The position numbers and the translations under genes were made by a program. Shown in pieces: positions 1 through 10,823 of a DNA stretch of 60,000 nucleotides (its first letter is position 1; each line of letters begins with the position of its first letter). The notes beneath the pieces were generated by a model, which was given only the letters and a program-made list of their open reading frames with translations, searched no databases and had not been told where the DNA came from. This stretch comes from Membranipora membranacea (Eukaryota; Bryozoa; Gymnolaemata; Cheilostomatida; Membraniporidae), in NCBI GenBank assembly GCA_914767715.1, contig OU612065.1, positions 27,034,001-27,094,000 of the forward strand, given 5' to 3'.

Positions 1-250
1 TTATTGATGCCAGATGCCTGTGAAATTGAAAAGCGATACAAGGCTTGGTAAAAGTGAGGGTTTGACGCTATCCAAGAACAATTACAGGTTCGCCCTAGCG
101 AAATTTGGTGCCAAATTAAACAATGACTTTAGCTACAGTTTGTATCTAAACATCTCTCTCACAATTCTAGTTTCTTGTTAGTGGCCAGGAAAGAGAATGT
201 CAAAAGATTTATGAGCAATTACATACAATATTGGTGAGATAAACAAATGA
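1..250 (+). mobile_element. LINE 3' tail at the start of unit A
   Basis: Bases 1-128 match 30227-30355, where they are the end of a decayed reverse-transcriptase element. One frame reads NNYRFALAKFGAKLNN, which resembles the final residues of CR1/Jockey-type ORF2 proteins. The rest of the element would lie before the window. The following bases, shared with units B and D, may be its 3' untranslated tail. Confidence 0.55.
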
Positions 251-442
251 ATGGCATGTGAGTTGAGTACGCGTATATCTCTGAAATCAAAAATACCTGC
301 GTTCTGATGCATCATGTACTGTTCTGCACAGTTGTATTCTATACCATCTACTGTGAATTTCGCAGGATGCCAATGACTGAATGGATTTTCTGTTCTGTAG
401 AAAAATGTAAATATCTCCTTACTTGTAGCCTACAAGATAGAG

Positions 443-490
443 ATCGTATTAATAATATGAATTTCATGGGTTCAGCCCCCATACTGGCCA
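443..490 (+). pseudogene. tRNA-Ile(AAT) 3'-half remnant, unit A
   Basis: The 48 bases align with the anticodon arm through discriminator of the intact tRNA-Ile genes, with decayed anticodon-stem bases and a changed T-loop (TTCAGCC in place of TTCGACC). The 5' half is missing. It occupies the position of a tRNA-Ile before the first tRNA-Ala, so the Ile-Ala pair appears to have been duplicated within the unit long ago and this copy has died. Confidence 0.8.
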
Positions 491-821
491 GTAACTTTTA
501 CACTATGACCTTCAGACCGTTGTCTTACAGATATAAAAGAGGTGAGATTTGTAGAGGCAGGAAATGTTCCTTCGTTATCGATCAGTTGAGCAGTGTTATG
601 TAAAAAGTTCTTACCTAATGACCTAAGCCAAACTAAACTTCACACATGTAGGCTTTGTCTAGATCACTTCAGTAGAGAGGAGGGGGAAACTCCGATTCAG
701 GCAAAATGGATCAAACTGGATTTAGGCTTTGTCAATGATGTCTGTGCTGTGTGTCACTGTGTGTTTTGTATATGAATCTTACAGACAGGATGAAATATAC
801 CCTGAGGGATATTTGTATGAC

Positions 822-883
822 CCATAGACTTAATATACTAATATACTTAATATACTTAATATACTAGTATACTAAGTCTATGG
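822..883. mobile_element. 62-bp palindromic MITE, unit A
   Basis: The ends CCATAGACTTA and TAAGTCTATGG form perfect inverted repeats around an AT-rich core of TATACTTAA-type repeats. It is flanked by TATGAC on both sides. The matching region before the second tRNA-Ala (about 6020) lacks it and has one TATGAC, which gives an empty site. Confidence 0.75.
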
Positions 884-933
884 TATGACCTATCATCCTC
901 GCATATCATTATCTATATATCATCTTCATCATT

Positions 934-1902
934 ATGAAGTTTGGCTTAGTTGCGAAACGAGGTGGAACTCAGTGCACCAAAATACCAAATAGACGCCAAT
1001 ATGAGAAAGGCAAACTGAGAACTCAGCAACGCGCGCTTAGAGAGAGAATGAGAAATTGCGCTGAATCAGAAAGGCATGGGCTTTCTGTATTGCTTAATGA
1101 TGTCAAGGAACGAATAAGAAGGCTAGCCAGAGCTGAGGCCTTGAGGAAGAAGAGGAAGTTGAAGCGAAAGAACTTGAACAATTTCATGAAAAATCCATAC
1201 GGATTTGCCAAGAAGTTGTTTGAGCAGAGTAAGAGCGGCGAGCTCAAGGCTAGTCAGGCAGAAGTTGAGGCACACTTGGCAAAAGTGTACGGTAACAAGA
1301 GCGAGGTGAACACTGATATTGCTGGGCTTAAACGTCCAACATCTCCAGGTTTCAGTTTTGAGATGGGGGATATCAAGCTTGGAGAAGTTGCACATGTAGT
1401 TACCAAGGCACGTGCCAAAAGTGCTCCAGGAATTAATGGCATCAGTTATACGCTATACAACAAATGTCCAGGCATACTGGAGATCTTGACAAAAGTGCTC
1501 AACCAAATCTGGAAGTCTGGCAAGTTCCCAGATGAGTGGTGTTGTGCGAATGGTGTGTATATACCGAAAGAGGATAAGGCGGAGGACCTAGGGCAGTTTA
1601 GACCAATATCACTGCTAAATGTTGAAGGCAAGATATTCTTCAGCGTTCTGGCAAAACGCCTCACAGATTATCTTATGAACAATGGATTCATTGATCCATC
1701 AGTTCAGAAGGCAGGCATCCCAGGATTCCCTGGATGTCTTGAGCATGTGAGCATGATTTGGTCAGCAATAAAGTCTGCTAAACAAGCAAAATCGAACCTT
1801 GAGGTAATCTGGTGGGATTTGGCGAATGCCTATGGTTCTGTACCGCAGAGCATAATTGACCTCGCACTATCACACTTCTGGGTGCCCGACAGGCTAAGTT
1901 GA
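934..1902 (+). pseudogene. RLE-type reverse transcriptase, N-terminal part (frameshifted)
   Basis: This 322-codon frame encodes a basic N-terminal region followed by the first half of a reverse transcriptase. Visible motifs include KSAPGINGI, FRPISLLNVEGK and the motif-A-like WWDLANAYGSV. Its ATG spans the insertion junction (two bases come from the flank), so it is not the natural start and the element is 5'-truncated. The frame stops at 1900-1902 just after VPDRLS. The downstream protein resumes in another frame at about 1898, which indicates a small indel. The protein is therefore broken. Confidence 0.85.
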
Positions 1903-1924
1903 GCGCTACTATAAAAAGTTCAAA

Positions 1925-3721
1925 ATGCGATTCACTACTAAGAACTTTACCACGAGCTGGCAAGAGCTGGCAGTAGGCATCCCTATGGGATGTGCTATAT
2001 CACCTTTGCTATTCGTTATGGTGATGGAGATAGTTATACGGAATTCACAAGGCAGTGTGAATGGGATCCAGGTTGCGAATAACCAGATACTACCGCCGAT
2101 GAGGGCCTTTATGGACGATATTACAATAATATCACCAGATAAGGCCCAGGTTGTAGCTTCAATCGATAGACTGCATGAGTTGATAGAGAGATGTGCGATG
2201 CGATTCAAACCTAGCAAGAGCCGGTCCCTGTCTTTGTGTAAAGGCAAACCTGTACCAAATACCTACTTCATAGGAACAGAGCGTATTCCCACGCTTGCAG
2301 AGCAGCCTGTGAAGAGCTTAGGAAGATGGTATAGTTTACCGATCACAGACAGGTTTCGCGGAAACGAGGTGAAAAAGCAACTCATTACAGGGCTGGACGC
2401 GATTGAAAAATGTGGTCTGTCTGGCAAATACAAAGCCTGGATTCTCAACTTTGCACTCATGCCTCGAATTCTGTGGCCTCTGACAGTTTATGATATTCCG
2501 CTAACACCAGTTGAGAGAATGGAGCAAATGATTAACAAGCACATACGTAAGTGGCTTGGAGTTCCAAGGAGCTTCAGCACTAATGCACTGTATGCCAGTT
2601 CGTTTACTCTTTCACTACCTATGAAATCGCTTGTGGAAGAGTACAAAACATCAAAGGCGAGACTGGATATGATGTTGAACGAGTCACCAGACCAGGTGAT
2701 AAGGGAATGTGCTCCAACACTTGACACTGGTAAAAAATGGTCTGTCACAGAGATTGTCAGAGATGCCAAATCTCGACTGGAGATAAGTGAGATTGTGGGT
2801 GCTGTGACAACTGCACGTCATGGCATCGGCTGGGAAGCAAACCGGTGGTTTTCAAAGGAAAGCCCAAAGGTTAGACGGGAGATGGTAGTTGATGAGGTGC
2901 GCAAGATGGAAGAGGAGCGCCGCCCGACACAAGCTGTAGGCCAAGCCCAACAAGGCAGGTGGACTTGTTGGGAGTCTGTTGAGCAGCGTCAGCTCAAATG
3001 GACAGAATTGTGGTCGATGGAGCCACTAAGGATCAGCTTTCTGGTTGGTGCAGCTTATGATCAACTACCGACCCCGGCAAACCTGGAAAGCTGGAATTTG
3101 ACCGAGAACTCGAAATGCGCCGAGTGCTCGGCTAAGGGCACACTTCGACATATACTGTCGAATTGCCAACAGAGCCTGGGAAGATACACGTATAGGCATA
3201 ATCAAGTCCTGAAAGTGTTGTGTAAATATGTCACGGAGAAGTGTGAATATGCTAATGCTGGTGGTGAAGCGCGTGAAAAGATTTTGCGCAAAAAGGGATT
3301 GATGAACAGCGGAGAATGGCAGGTGAGATGCGACCTCACAGAGCAGCTCAGCATGCCACAGCATATTGTGATCACGAACCAAAGACCAGACTTAATTGTT
3401 TGGTCTGACAAAGAAAAAGCACTAATACTGATGGAATTGACGGTGCCTTGGGAAGAAAATCTCTCATATGCGCGTGAGAGAAAACTGACAAGATACGAAG
3501 ATCTGGTCACACAATGCCAAGACAAAGGTTGGAATTGCGAATTATTCGCAGTGGAAGTTGGCTGCCGTGGATTCATGGCTAGATCAGCTACCAAATTTCT
3601 GACTAGAGTTGGGCTTTCAGGAAGAGCACTCAAACAAGCCACAAAAAGCATAGTACATGAGGCAGAAAGCGCATCTGCATGGATATGGCAACAGCACTGT
3701 GTGAAGACAAAAGCTAAGTAA
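1925..3721 (+). pseudogene. RLE-type reverse transcriptase and endonuclease, C-terminal part
   Basis: This 598-codon frame continues the reverse transcriptase: GIPMGCAISPLLF, then the catalytic FMDD (about 2108-2119), which replaces the more usual YADD, as in several clades with restriction-like endonuclease. Further along are a zinc-knuckle-like CAECSAKGTLRHILSNC, the RHN motif, and the endonuclease core RPDLIVW followed by LMELTVPWEEN and RKLTRYEDL. The closing VEVGCRGF segment is typical of these elements. The domain is intact to its stop at 3719-3721. Only the frameshift near 1900 and the missing 5' end break the element. Confidence 0.88.
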
Positions 3722-4509
3722 TCCTATTACTTGTAAGCTGGGGTTTAACACACTCACTTTGTTTTGTGGAGTTGGCCAGCATTTAATTCCTTTTGTTATA
3801 ATCCTTGTAAGGATTAGAATGAGGGGATTAAGTGATGATAAGCAAATTGCTTGGGGTAGAAGGCTAAGCAAGATTATGCCTTTAATACTCAAATTAAAGT
3901 AGTTTAATCTCTGCAGAGTGAAAATCAAAGTGAGTCTGAGTTAGATCTAAGGTTTTATAAACATAGGATTAAAAGCTTGGCCCTCGCATAAAAGGCAGGC
4001 AGAGCGAGACAGGAAATCACAGTCAGCCCACTGGCTGTAGCGCAAACAAGTCATCTCTCTGACTTGTGTATGAGTTGTACTATGCTCAATGTGGTGAATT
4101 TGAGTAGTGAAAGAGTGGCACGAGGGGCGGGTGCGTTGACGATAGCGACTTTGCGCCGATGAGTTGATGGAAAGCAAACCTCCCTGCACTGGTTTGGCTT
4201 AGGGTATAAGCATGAGAGTGATGGGGCGAACATTGTTGCACTGAAACAATGAAGAGTTGGCAGCCTCCCTGGTTGCGCAACAGCGTAAACACACCAATTA
4301 TGTCAAACCACCGAAACTTACAAAATGCACTGAGGGATCGATGAGATTGATTGAGATGCTCAGCAACACACAGGGGTGGCTTCATGCTGCTGGGGCCGGC
4401 CATGAGGAGGTTGTACTAGAGAAGGCCTCGAAACAGCGTTTGACTCATGGTTTCTAGCTGAAGACCTGTGTGTTGTGCAGTGGTACGCGCACCACTGTAT
4501 GTTGTATCT
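3722..4509 (+). mobile_element. Retrotransposon 3' untranslated region
   Basis: These 788 bases between the retrotransposon stop codon and the right flank contain no supportable ORF. No poly-A tail is present. The element ends near TGTATCT directly before the target sequence. Confidence 0.6.
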
Positions 4510-4588
4510 CATTATTATATCTATAATTATACCTGCTCACTCACACTGCCATTTAAATATTTGGAGGGAGACAACTGCAAATATCAAT

Positions 4589-4661
4589 GGGGGTGTAGCT
4601 CAAGTGGTAGAGCGCTCGCTTAGCATGTGAGAGGTACCGGGATCGATACCCGGCACCTCCA
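4589..4661 (+). tRNA. tRNA-Ala(AGC), unit A first copy
   Basis: A 73-base cloverleaf: acceptor GGGGGTG pairs with CACCTCC, the D-arm is GCTC/GAGC, the anticodon stem is CTCGC/GTGAG with loop TTAGCAT (anticodon AGC), the T-stem is CCGGG/CCCGG, and the discriminator is A. A and B boxes are present and a T4 Pol III terminator follows within 10 bases. It is identical to five other copies in the window. Confidence 0.95.
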
Positions 4662-5617
4662 AACTTTTACAAAGAACTTCGACCCTGTTACTCGTTACTT
4701 TTACCATCACAACAGAGAATGGATTATCAAAATTGTATGGGGCCATATGTTTAATAAAACAAAGCATGACTGTCTGATAATTTACCCATAAAGTGCTGTG
4801 AAGAGAAGAAAAAGGTGCCACCAAATCAACTGAAGGTTCTTATGATTTCTTTACGTTGAGCTTCGCATGGTAATTCTGACATCACATTATCTGTAGGTAA
4901 CCAAACCCATAAATTACCTTTCAAAAAATGCAATGAATGTGGCAATCATTTTCTCTACTACTTTGTAAACTGTAAGCGACATGTTGAGTACAGGGATTAG
5001 GATAATATATATGGAGTTGTTTCACCATGGAGAATGAACAGATAACTATAATATGTCCACTTGTGAAAGCTGAAGATTACATCATATCAGGGAGTTTTTG
5101 ATAACAATATCATCCATTCATCCTGATGAATAAGAATGTTGGATGTTGGGATAAAAAAAGCTCTAGTCCTTGATACAATCATCATCACTAGAACAGTATA
5201 CTCAGTTTGCACATGGTTTCTGGCACACACTCCTGCTTACATAAATCGAGGAGTTGCACATAAATGTATCCTTCAGGTTTTTTGTGTACCACGTAAATTA
5301 CTCTGCAATTTGTGTGCCAGTGTATGCTGATAATAATAATTTATATCTAAAAGTTTGCTTGCAACAGCTCTCTTTTTTTCTGGATTTGCTTTATAAATAT
5401 ATTCTTTTATTTTCATGTTGCTGGGTTTACCAACTGTGTTGACCTTTGTAGTCATTGTATAACTCTTTGGTTCAACTCAAAGGAATTTTGTCCTGCTTGA
5501 CTTTGAGGTCTTTCGTTGTGGCTCCAGACTTGGCTTCTATTTTGTATGATGCACCCCTCGAATATCTTAACTTGGACTGTTGTGTGCTGATGTCAGTTCA
5601 TTTAAATGATAAAAAAT
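4662..5617. other. Spacer between tRNA-Ala and tRNA-Ile, unit A
   Basis: No gene is supportable. The same spacer occurs in B (16465-17522) and C (32177-33137). Short open frames are conserved between copies only because the DNA is duplicated. Confidence 0.7.
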
Positions 5618-5691
5618 GGCCGGTTAGCTCAGTTGGTTAGAGCATCGTGCTAATAACGCGAATGTCATGGGTTCGACCCCCATACTGGCCA
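5618..5691 (+). tRNA. tRNA-Ile(AAT), unit A
   Basis: A 74-base cloverleaf: acceptor GGCCGGT pairs with ACTGGCC, the anticodon loop CTAATAA gives AAT, the T-arm ATGGG/CCCAT encloses TTCGACC, and the discriminator is A. T4 follows within about 8 bases. The AAT anticodon is decoded as inosine and reads Ile codons. Confidence 0.95.
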
Positions 5692-6157
5692 GTGACTTTT
5701 ACACCGGTGTCTTGTAGATATTTTAGGGTTAGGAACTGTAGAGGCAAGACACTTTCCCTTGTTAGCTATCAGTAGAATTGTGAACATTGTCACATTATTA
5801 TGACCTAAGTTAAACCAAACTTCACACAGGTAGGCTTTGTCTAGATCACTTCAGTAGAGTGGAGGGGGGCAACTCCGATTCAGGCAAAATAGATCAAACT
5901 GTATATAAGCTTTGTCAATGTCTGTGTGTCACTGTGGGTTTTGTCCATAGACAAAAGATTTATGATTCTGTCTATGAATCTTACAGACAGGATGAAATAT
6001 ACCCTGAGGGATATTTGTATGACCTATCATCCTCACATATCATTATCTATCTATCATCTTCATCATTATCATTATTATATCTATAATTATACCTGCTGCA
6101 CCTGTCCATTCACAGTGCCATTTAAATAGTTGGAGGGAGACAACTAATGATATCAAT

Positions 6158-6230
6158 GGGGGTGTAGCTCAAGTGGTAGAGCGCTCGCTTAGCATGTGAG
6201 AGGTACCGGGATCGATACCCGGCACCTCCA
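6158..6230 (+). tRNA. tRNA-Ala(AGC), unit A second copy
   Basis: The sequence is identical to the other tRNA-Ala copies, with AGC anticodon, complete stems and a T4 terminator directly downstream (CCTTTTAC). It lies about 466 bp after tRNA-Ile on the same strand. Confidence 0.95.
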
Positions 6231-7020
6231 ACCTTTTACAAAGAACTTTGACCCTGTTACTCCTTACTTTTACCATCACAGCAAGGAACGGATTATTAAA
6301 ATCGTATGGGACCATATGTTTATTTAATGAAAAAAAGCCTGACTGTCTGATAAGTTACCCATAAGGTGCATATGCAGAGAAGAAAAAGGTGCCACAAAAT
6401 CAACTGAAGGTTCTACGGGATTTCTTTACGTTGAGCTTTGTATGGTATTCTGACATCACACTATCTGTATCTAACCAAGCCCATAAATTATCCTTTAAAA
6501 GCGTTTGGGAAACAAGTCTTTACTTCTGGTAGTCTTTGATACAATCATCATCACTAGAGCTGTTAGGGGACTGCTCAATCAAGTTTGATTCAATAGACTG
6601 CATTTCATCCCAAACTCCCTGATTTCATGTCTATCCCCATCTACTGGTGTTTGCTCGAGGACAGTTAACTCCAAATCAATGAATCAACCTTTATCAAAGT
6701 AGCTGCCATTCAAAAAAGGAATTGTAGAAGGAAAATGTTGGCATGGTGGGATTTTGTCGCAGAGCCATCTATAATTTATTTGTCATACCAGTATACCATG
6801 TTTGAGTCTATTCTTATTGATATATTCGGTATCGATGTATTGTGTGTTTTATAGTAGTCAACATGTTTATTTTATGCTGTAATTATAATTGATTCCACTA
6901 ATATGGTTTCTCAAAACTAAAAAACAAATACTCAATAGTCTTTAAGGAATCATAATAAAATTGGTGTAAAGTTTACTTTCTGAATCATATAAAAATGAGA
7001 TTTGTAAAATGAATTCTAAA
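6231..7020. other. Spacer after tRNA cluster, unit A
   Basis: No gene is visible. Relative to C (33757-34715) about 180 bp are missing here near 6503, between an AAAAGCG and a TTTGGGAAAC segment that are separated in C. The region is AT-rich. Confidence 0.65.
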
Positions 7021-7102
7021 AAAACCAGTTTGGACCAGTTTGAACCAGTTTGAACCAGTTTGAACCAGTTTGAACCAGTTTGAGCCAGTTTGAGCCAGTT
7101 TG
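7021..7102. repeat. 10-bp minisatellite, unit A
   Basis: About eight tandem copies of ACCAGTTTGA with one-base variants. The counterpart in C is 34718-34807. It lies beyond the 3' end of the Ser/Glu-repeat ORF on the opposite strand. Confidence 0.9.
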
Positions 7103-7201
7103 TCAAAAATTGCTGAGAGCAACAATGGGAGTAAGACTAATTAGTGAAACTATTAAATTTTGGTATTGTCATGAGCGCAAACACGCTGTTCCATATTATT
7201 A

Positions 7202-7657
7202 TTACCCTTTATTATTATTGCTCTTGCCTCTTGGTTCATCACTTGGTATTGGGTCATCTGGTGCAGACTCGGACGAGACGGACTCGGATGAGACAGACTC
7301 TGAGGAAACTGACTCGGAGGAAACTGATTCAGATGAGACTGATTCTGAGGAAGCGGACTCGGATGAGGCTGACCTCTTCTTTCTGTCTCCTGACTCTGAC
7401 GATGGTGCCGATTCTGATGATGGTGCGGATTCTGACGATGGTGCCGATTCTGATGATGGTGCGGATTCTGACGATGGTGCCGATTCTGATGATGGTGCCG
7501 ATTCTGACGATGGTGCCGATTCTGAAGATACTGATGATTCTGAAGATACCGATGCTTCGGAACTGGCTTGTCGCTTTGTTCTAAAGACTGACGCTGCTTC
7601 TATCAAGCACATGAAGAGGAACATAACTCCAACCTGCAACAAAATGATACATAGCAT
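7202..7657 (-). CDS. Secreted Ser/Glu-rich repeat protein (hypothetical), unit A
   Basis: This 151-codon frame starts with a hydrophobic leader (MLCIILLQVGVMFLFMCLIEA), which reads as a signal peptide. A dibasic RTKR site and, after the main repeat block, a GDRKKR site follow, both matching proprotein-convertase cleavage. Between them lie SSES repeats, including seven tandem 18-bp units encoding SSESAP, then further SSESVS and SSESAS units and a short basic tail ending NNNKG. Nearly every Ser is followed by x-E, the pattern phosphorylated by secretory Fam20C-type kinases, so an acidic extracellular phosphoprotein is plausible. That role is inference. A possible splice acceptor (TTGTTGCAG) inside the leader makes the start uncertain. 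The opposite strand is also open because the repeats are 18 bp. Confidence 0.5.
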   Translation of the reverse strand: MLCIILLQVGVMFLFMCLIEAASVFRTKRQASSEASVSSESSVSSESAPSSESAPSSESAPSSESAPSSESAPSSESAPSSESAPSSESGDRKKRSASSESASSESVSSESVSSESVSSESVSSESVSSESAPDDPIPSDEPRGKSNNNKG

Positions 7658-8473
7658 GTTTTAGCAAATTTGATTTGAGATGGCCTCTTATTAAACTTTG
7701 CTAGATCGCGATGTGTGACAGGGAAAGCTACATTCTCTTCAGTTTATAATATTTGTCACGGTCTCTCCCTCCCTGGTCAATAAAATGTTGGTAAGTACCC
7801 ATTGCATTGGAAAGAACATTGGATGTTTGACGATTTGTTTGGATTGTTTGTTTGACGTCTCAATTAACTGTGTGCCTGCCAAGGATTGGATTGATAAGAT
7901 CGGGAAAATTTTCTATACTTGTGTATTGAAACTGCGTGATTCAAATTAATGCGCAAAGGACTCATTCCTTACGATGGAATAAATCCTTTTCTACATTTAA
8001 AAACAAAATGGCCGTCATATCTGTCCAACACATCTTAATGTTGTGCTGCTTGTTTGGATGTACCAATGACGGAGTCTGAAATTCACCAAGTCTATACATT
8101 TTTACAGTGTGCGCTGCTTGTACCTTTGTATCATTCTGAAATACCAACAGTCAACAATAATACTTTTATTCGATGTCGAACATTGCAATGTATTTGAGAG
8201 CATTGAGAAGAACCAGGGTTAAATTTTCAGCTTCTGATAAAGATATACGCAAGTCGTTTTAATTTAGGTGGTACTTACGATTTGTAGTACCCTCATATTG
8301 AATCAGTAGATGAGTTGACAGAAAGATGGTCCTCTTCTCTCAAAGTGATGACTGTGATGAATGTCTGATGTTTTCTGGAATGCTTTCCTAATTTATAGTA
8401 GCGCAAACATTCGAAGAAAGTGAAATTATAAAACACAGAGCCACCAATCACAAGCTCTGATTTTGATAATTAC
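7658..8473. other. Non-coding stretch, unit A
   Basis: Nothing recognisable is present. It is shared with C (35304-36119) and includes AATAAA signals near 7780 (plus strand), with no gene to attach them to. Confidence 0.55.
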
Positions 8474-8639
8474 CATGTTCAGGACCTGTAATGAAATACA
8501 GAGATAGATTTGTAGCAACTGACTGCTCTTCTGCGTAATATGTGACATCAAGAAAAATAAAACCATAATTGGTGCTTAGATAACCAAACTGCCATAGATG
8601 ATTGGAGTGTTTACAGGAGGAAACTCTAGCATTGAGCCA
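8474..8639 (-). CDS. Unassigned exon, unit A
   Basis: A 166-bp open segment (55 codons plus one base) is bounded by an acceptor CTTGTTTCCAG and a donor ATG/GTAATTA. It encodes WLNARVSSCKHSNHLW then FGYLSTNYGFIFLDVTYYAE and ends ITGPEH. The homologous C segment (36120-36285) has the same length and open frame, with several amino-acid changes. I do not recognise the domain. It does not splice in frame into the Ser/Glu-repeat ORF downstream. It could belong to a decayed gene. Confidence 0.35.
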
Positions 8640-10823
8640 CTGGAAACAAGCTAAACTAAATCCTAGCATATGTTCACTATCCTACGGCTTCAGACATGTT
8701 GAAATTTCTTATGTCACTTTATAAGTGATGGTTTGATAACAAAAAATCTGTCAATTGACGGACCTCTGCCACTACATTACGAAAATCTAACACACTGACG
8801 CATTGAAAACAGTTAATAGCTTTTTGGCAATGGAGCTCGCGTTTGTTTTTGTTTTAATTTCAGAGGTCAATTTTTTGCTGATTTGTCACGTAAATCATGA
8901 AATTATTCCATATTAGTGGTGCCGAAGGTATTTGTATTTGTTTAGACTGTAAAATCTGCATAAAAAATTATCTCAAGTCAACTCGTAAAACATTATTCAT
9001 TATATTGCGGAAAAAAAACATGCAACTGCAACATGCAAACTAATCCATTATAAACCCCATGGTTTCTGTGAGAGTCACAATAAAAATCTTATAAAAAAAC
9101 CCTGAACATTACAAAACCAATTTTTATCATTGCAATTGTGGTCAGTTATGCGGACGTGAGACGGATAAGAAGATAAATTGTTTACTTCAAAAATAATTGC
9201 TGGTGTACGTCAGGAGAGAGTGAATAGTTGAAAGTGGTCATTAAAGACACAGAGCCCCTGAATTAACTTGTTGGTGCAAGAAATGATCAACGCATGGCAT
9301 GGCAGTTAATTGAGGCTTTCTTTATTGAGCAACCAGATGAAATGCGTAATCATCCTTCTATCAGCTACCAATTCAGCTAACTCAAGGTCATTTATGATTT
9401 CTATGCATGTCAAGTTGATTGACCTCGCATGCAGTGTTGTCACCAGCCTATATCTATAACTTAGACGAAGACCTTGCAGACCCTTAATTTTTAGCATCGT
9501 CACAGTTTTAAGAAATACGTTTTAAAAATCTTATGCTGGATATTTTCTGTGTTGTTATAACAGGTCATTATTGTAAAGCATGATGATTAATGATATATTG
9601 ATTTATAATTCATTAGAAAATCAATATCATGCAGTGCACCTGCTTTCACACACATTGTGACACTGTAATTTAACTATAAACTGAACTGAAAATGATTGTA
9701 TTACTACACTTTTTTACATCTAATTTTCTTCTAAAAAGGAATAATTAGGATCCAAAACTACATCAGCAGAGTCAAATATAGTTGAGGAATGTGTAGCTAT
9801 AATGATATTCAAAAATACTAAATATTTACTGAGAAAAATCGCTAAATGTAAATCAGTCATTGTTGATTGATAGGGCATTGTTTATGAGAGGCCTACATAT
9901 GACATCATATTCTTGCTTATAAATGTAAACAAATTGTTATGATGTATTTGGCGCCAAATCGGAGCACATGTACATAATCGGAATTGGGTGATCTATCAAC
10001 CTGGATAGGGACGGGAGAAAGTGAATCTAACCCGTACCCCCTCTTTAATGGTCAAAGCCATAGATAAAAAATTGCTAAAATTCCTAGACCTGAGGCTATA
10101 GTAGCCATCCATTGAATTCCAGAGAAGAATCTAATTCAGTGTAGCCATCATATTATTGGATAGACAGGAGCACACAATGACCAATCTAACTCTCTTTTTA
10201 TATCTATGGTCAAAGCGCACTTGGCGGTTATAGCCTCAGAGGTTTGCACAACGTTACCATTGTTAACATATATGCTGACAGCACCTCAGCTGATCCTCAG
10301 AGGTTTTATTACCGATTGCAACTTCAGAGTGCAGCGCAGGATTGTATGAGGTCATATTACTGACATATAAGCCTCAGCTGATCCTCAGAGGATTAATGTG
10401 TATTTAAAATTGAGGATCCGCCGAGGTTGCAACCTCTTTCAGTGTGTTTAGACAGTTTAAACAGTCTGACCTTAACTATGGAAATGCATCCATCATTCTT
10501 TCAAGTCAGGTGCTGTATTGTAGAGAGATTATGCAGGCCAAAGATTCCATGTAAATCGAGATAAATCAAGCACGAAAAATCACAGTTGGTAACTGAACTG
10601 AAGAGTATTCACGATAATCAAATTGTATCCTACCCTATATAGGTATAGTTTCGTGACATAATGTCAAAATTCGTAGATAAGGACATTCTCACTAATTAAA
10701 AGTCCCTGAAACTATCTCTCATTATATTTATAATGTCTAATAATACAAATAATAATGGTGATATACATGATAATAAAAATACATTATATAATATCAAATA
10801 ATGATAACCTTTTAATATTTTAG
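8640..10823. other. Non-coding stretch before MCT exon, unit A
   Basis: No gene is supportable. Bases 9717-11146 have no counterpart in C, where a LINE is present instead. Within them CCTCAGCTGATCCTCAGAGG occurs twice (about 10285 and 10373), with a partial copy near 10232. An inverted-repeat pair built on CCATAGATA/TATCTATGG (about 10059 and 10203) suggests an old MITE. Confidence 0.5.

Larger units (their letters stand above)
936..4509 (+). mobile_element. Non-LTR retrotransposon with restriction-like endonuclease (R2/R4/Hero-like), 5'-truncated
   Basis: An approximately 3.57-kb insertion is present in unit A and absent from B and C. The flanks rejoin exactly to the empty-site sequence in B (about 16305), so no target-site duplication is visible. 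The body encodes reverse transcriptase and a C-terminal restriction-like endonuclease, followed by about 780 bp of 3' untranslated sequence. The insertion point lies in a CAT/ATT-rich tract about 80 bp before tRNA-Ala. Some restriction-like-endonuclease elements are known to prefer simple repeats, but one insertion cannot show preference. Confidence 0.88.

Noticed and set aside
7021-7102. CRISPR-like array
   Set aside because: It is a 10-bp direct tandem repeat without spacers, in a eukaryotic genome.
7080-7664. Plus-strand frame rich in Asp-Asp-Gly-Ala repeats
   Set aside because: It begins within the minisatellite at a non-ATG codon and is the antisense of the 18-bp repeats. Its frame is disrupted in unit C. 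The minus frame has a leader and dibasic sites.
9306-9503. 65-codon minus-strand frame present in both units
   Set aside because: It persists only because the block is duplicated. No domain, leader or convincing splice sites were seen.
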